In this document: in pieces, positions 63,591-64,000 of the stretch
Layout of the letters: the number at the start of each line of letters is the position of its first letter
How positions within the stretch are numbered: position 1 is the stretch's first letter
From: Klebsormidium nitens
Taxonomy: Eukaryota > Streptophyta > Klebsormidiophyceae > Klebsormidiales > Klebsormidiaceae
DNA: 64,000 bases
Reading direction: 5' to 3'
Assembly: GCA_000708835.1 (NCBI GenBank)
Contig: DF237335.1
Coordinates: 1-64,000, forward strand
Translations under genes and position numbers: made by a program
Notes under the pieces: model-generated
The model's input: only the letters and a program-made list of their open reading frames with translations
Databases searched by the model: none
Told to the model about the DNA's origin: nothing

Positions 63591-64000
63591 TTGGAGAGAA
63601 TCTGTACCTATAAAGAGAGGTCCTGCCCCCTCATACATTCATTCCTTTAGCACTCTTTCCCAGCGTCTCAGGAAAGTTCCAAAGCACGCGTGCCACTCAG
63701 ATTTCAGCGACCTACAAGCATCCTTTTCTCAGAGACAACATGCCCGCCATGTTCTGCAGCGCCTTTCTTAGCAAATCACGTACCACTAGCTTACTTTGAA
63801 TTGTAGAAGGCCTGATTTGCCGTGGATCAGCTGCCACTGTGAGTGCGAGGTACCAGCGGGCTAAGCTGGTCAAGTGGTGGAGGGCAGCTCCAATCCCGCT
63901 TAGCATCTGTGCGCAGCTGCCAAGCGCATAGTGCAATGTGTTGTGCTCGAGTTGCTGGCAGTGTGGTCCGAGTTATGAGCTTCTGAACGTACGCTCTTGT

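Overview
The window is nuclear DNA of a photosynthetic streptophyte, most likely a streptophyte (charophyte) alga or another early-diverging lineage. All four genes I can support have GT-AG introns, and three are plant-specific: DEK1 (the membrane calpain), RIQ and NTRC, the last two with chloroplast transit peptides. DEK1 is clearly orthologous to the land-plant protein but diverged from it, which is why I lean to an alga. I cannot name the species.

Layout. (1) 1-3015: no gene, one small MITE-like element and a tRNA-like relic. (2) 3016-5483, plus strand: a six-exon gene for a secreted modular expansin-like protein with a Cys-rich module, a Pro-rich PTNPPQN linker and a lone DPBB domain. (3) 5484-7517: no gene. 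(4) 7518-31621, minus strand: a complete 22-exon DEK1 gene (about 2344 aa) with membrane domain, Gly/Ser-rich loop, linker, LG3, CysPc and C2L. Every exon junction is phase-consistent and the Cys/His/Asn triad is present. (5) 32626-33386: a near-perfect 761-bp inverted repeat. (6) 34092-38263, minus: a four-exon RIQ-like (DUF1118) thylakoid protein. (7) 38894-44994, plus: a nine-exon NTRC gene, head to head with RIQ across 630 bp. (8) 45-64 kb: no recognisable gene; the stretch is largely diverged local duplications, including a hairpin-bearing repeat family at about 45.6-53.8 kb and a diverged tandem duplication at about 54.3-60.5 kb.

The most unusual thing is how the DEK1 introns are built. 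At least 45 partial, decayed copies of exon edges, from 14 of the 22 exons, lie in the adjacent introns. Copies of an exon's 3' end plus its donor lie only in the downstream intron; copies of its 5' end plus its acceptor lie only in the upstream intron. Many keep the GT or AG. This is the signature of repeated tandem duplications spanning exon-intron junctions, which lengthen introns without changing the protein as long as the outermost (exon-contiguous) sites are used. NTRC shows one weaker case, and short tandem duplications are common throughout the window.

Functionally, DEK1 and the expansin-like protein belong to cell-wall and positional development, RIQ and NTRC to thylakoid organisation and chloroplast redox control. 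The divergent RIQ/NTRC pair could share regulation; that is inference.
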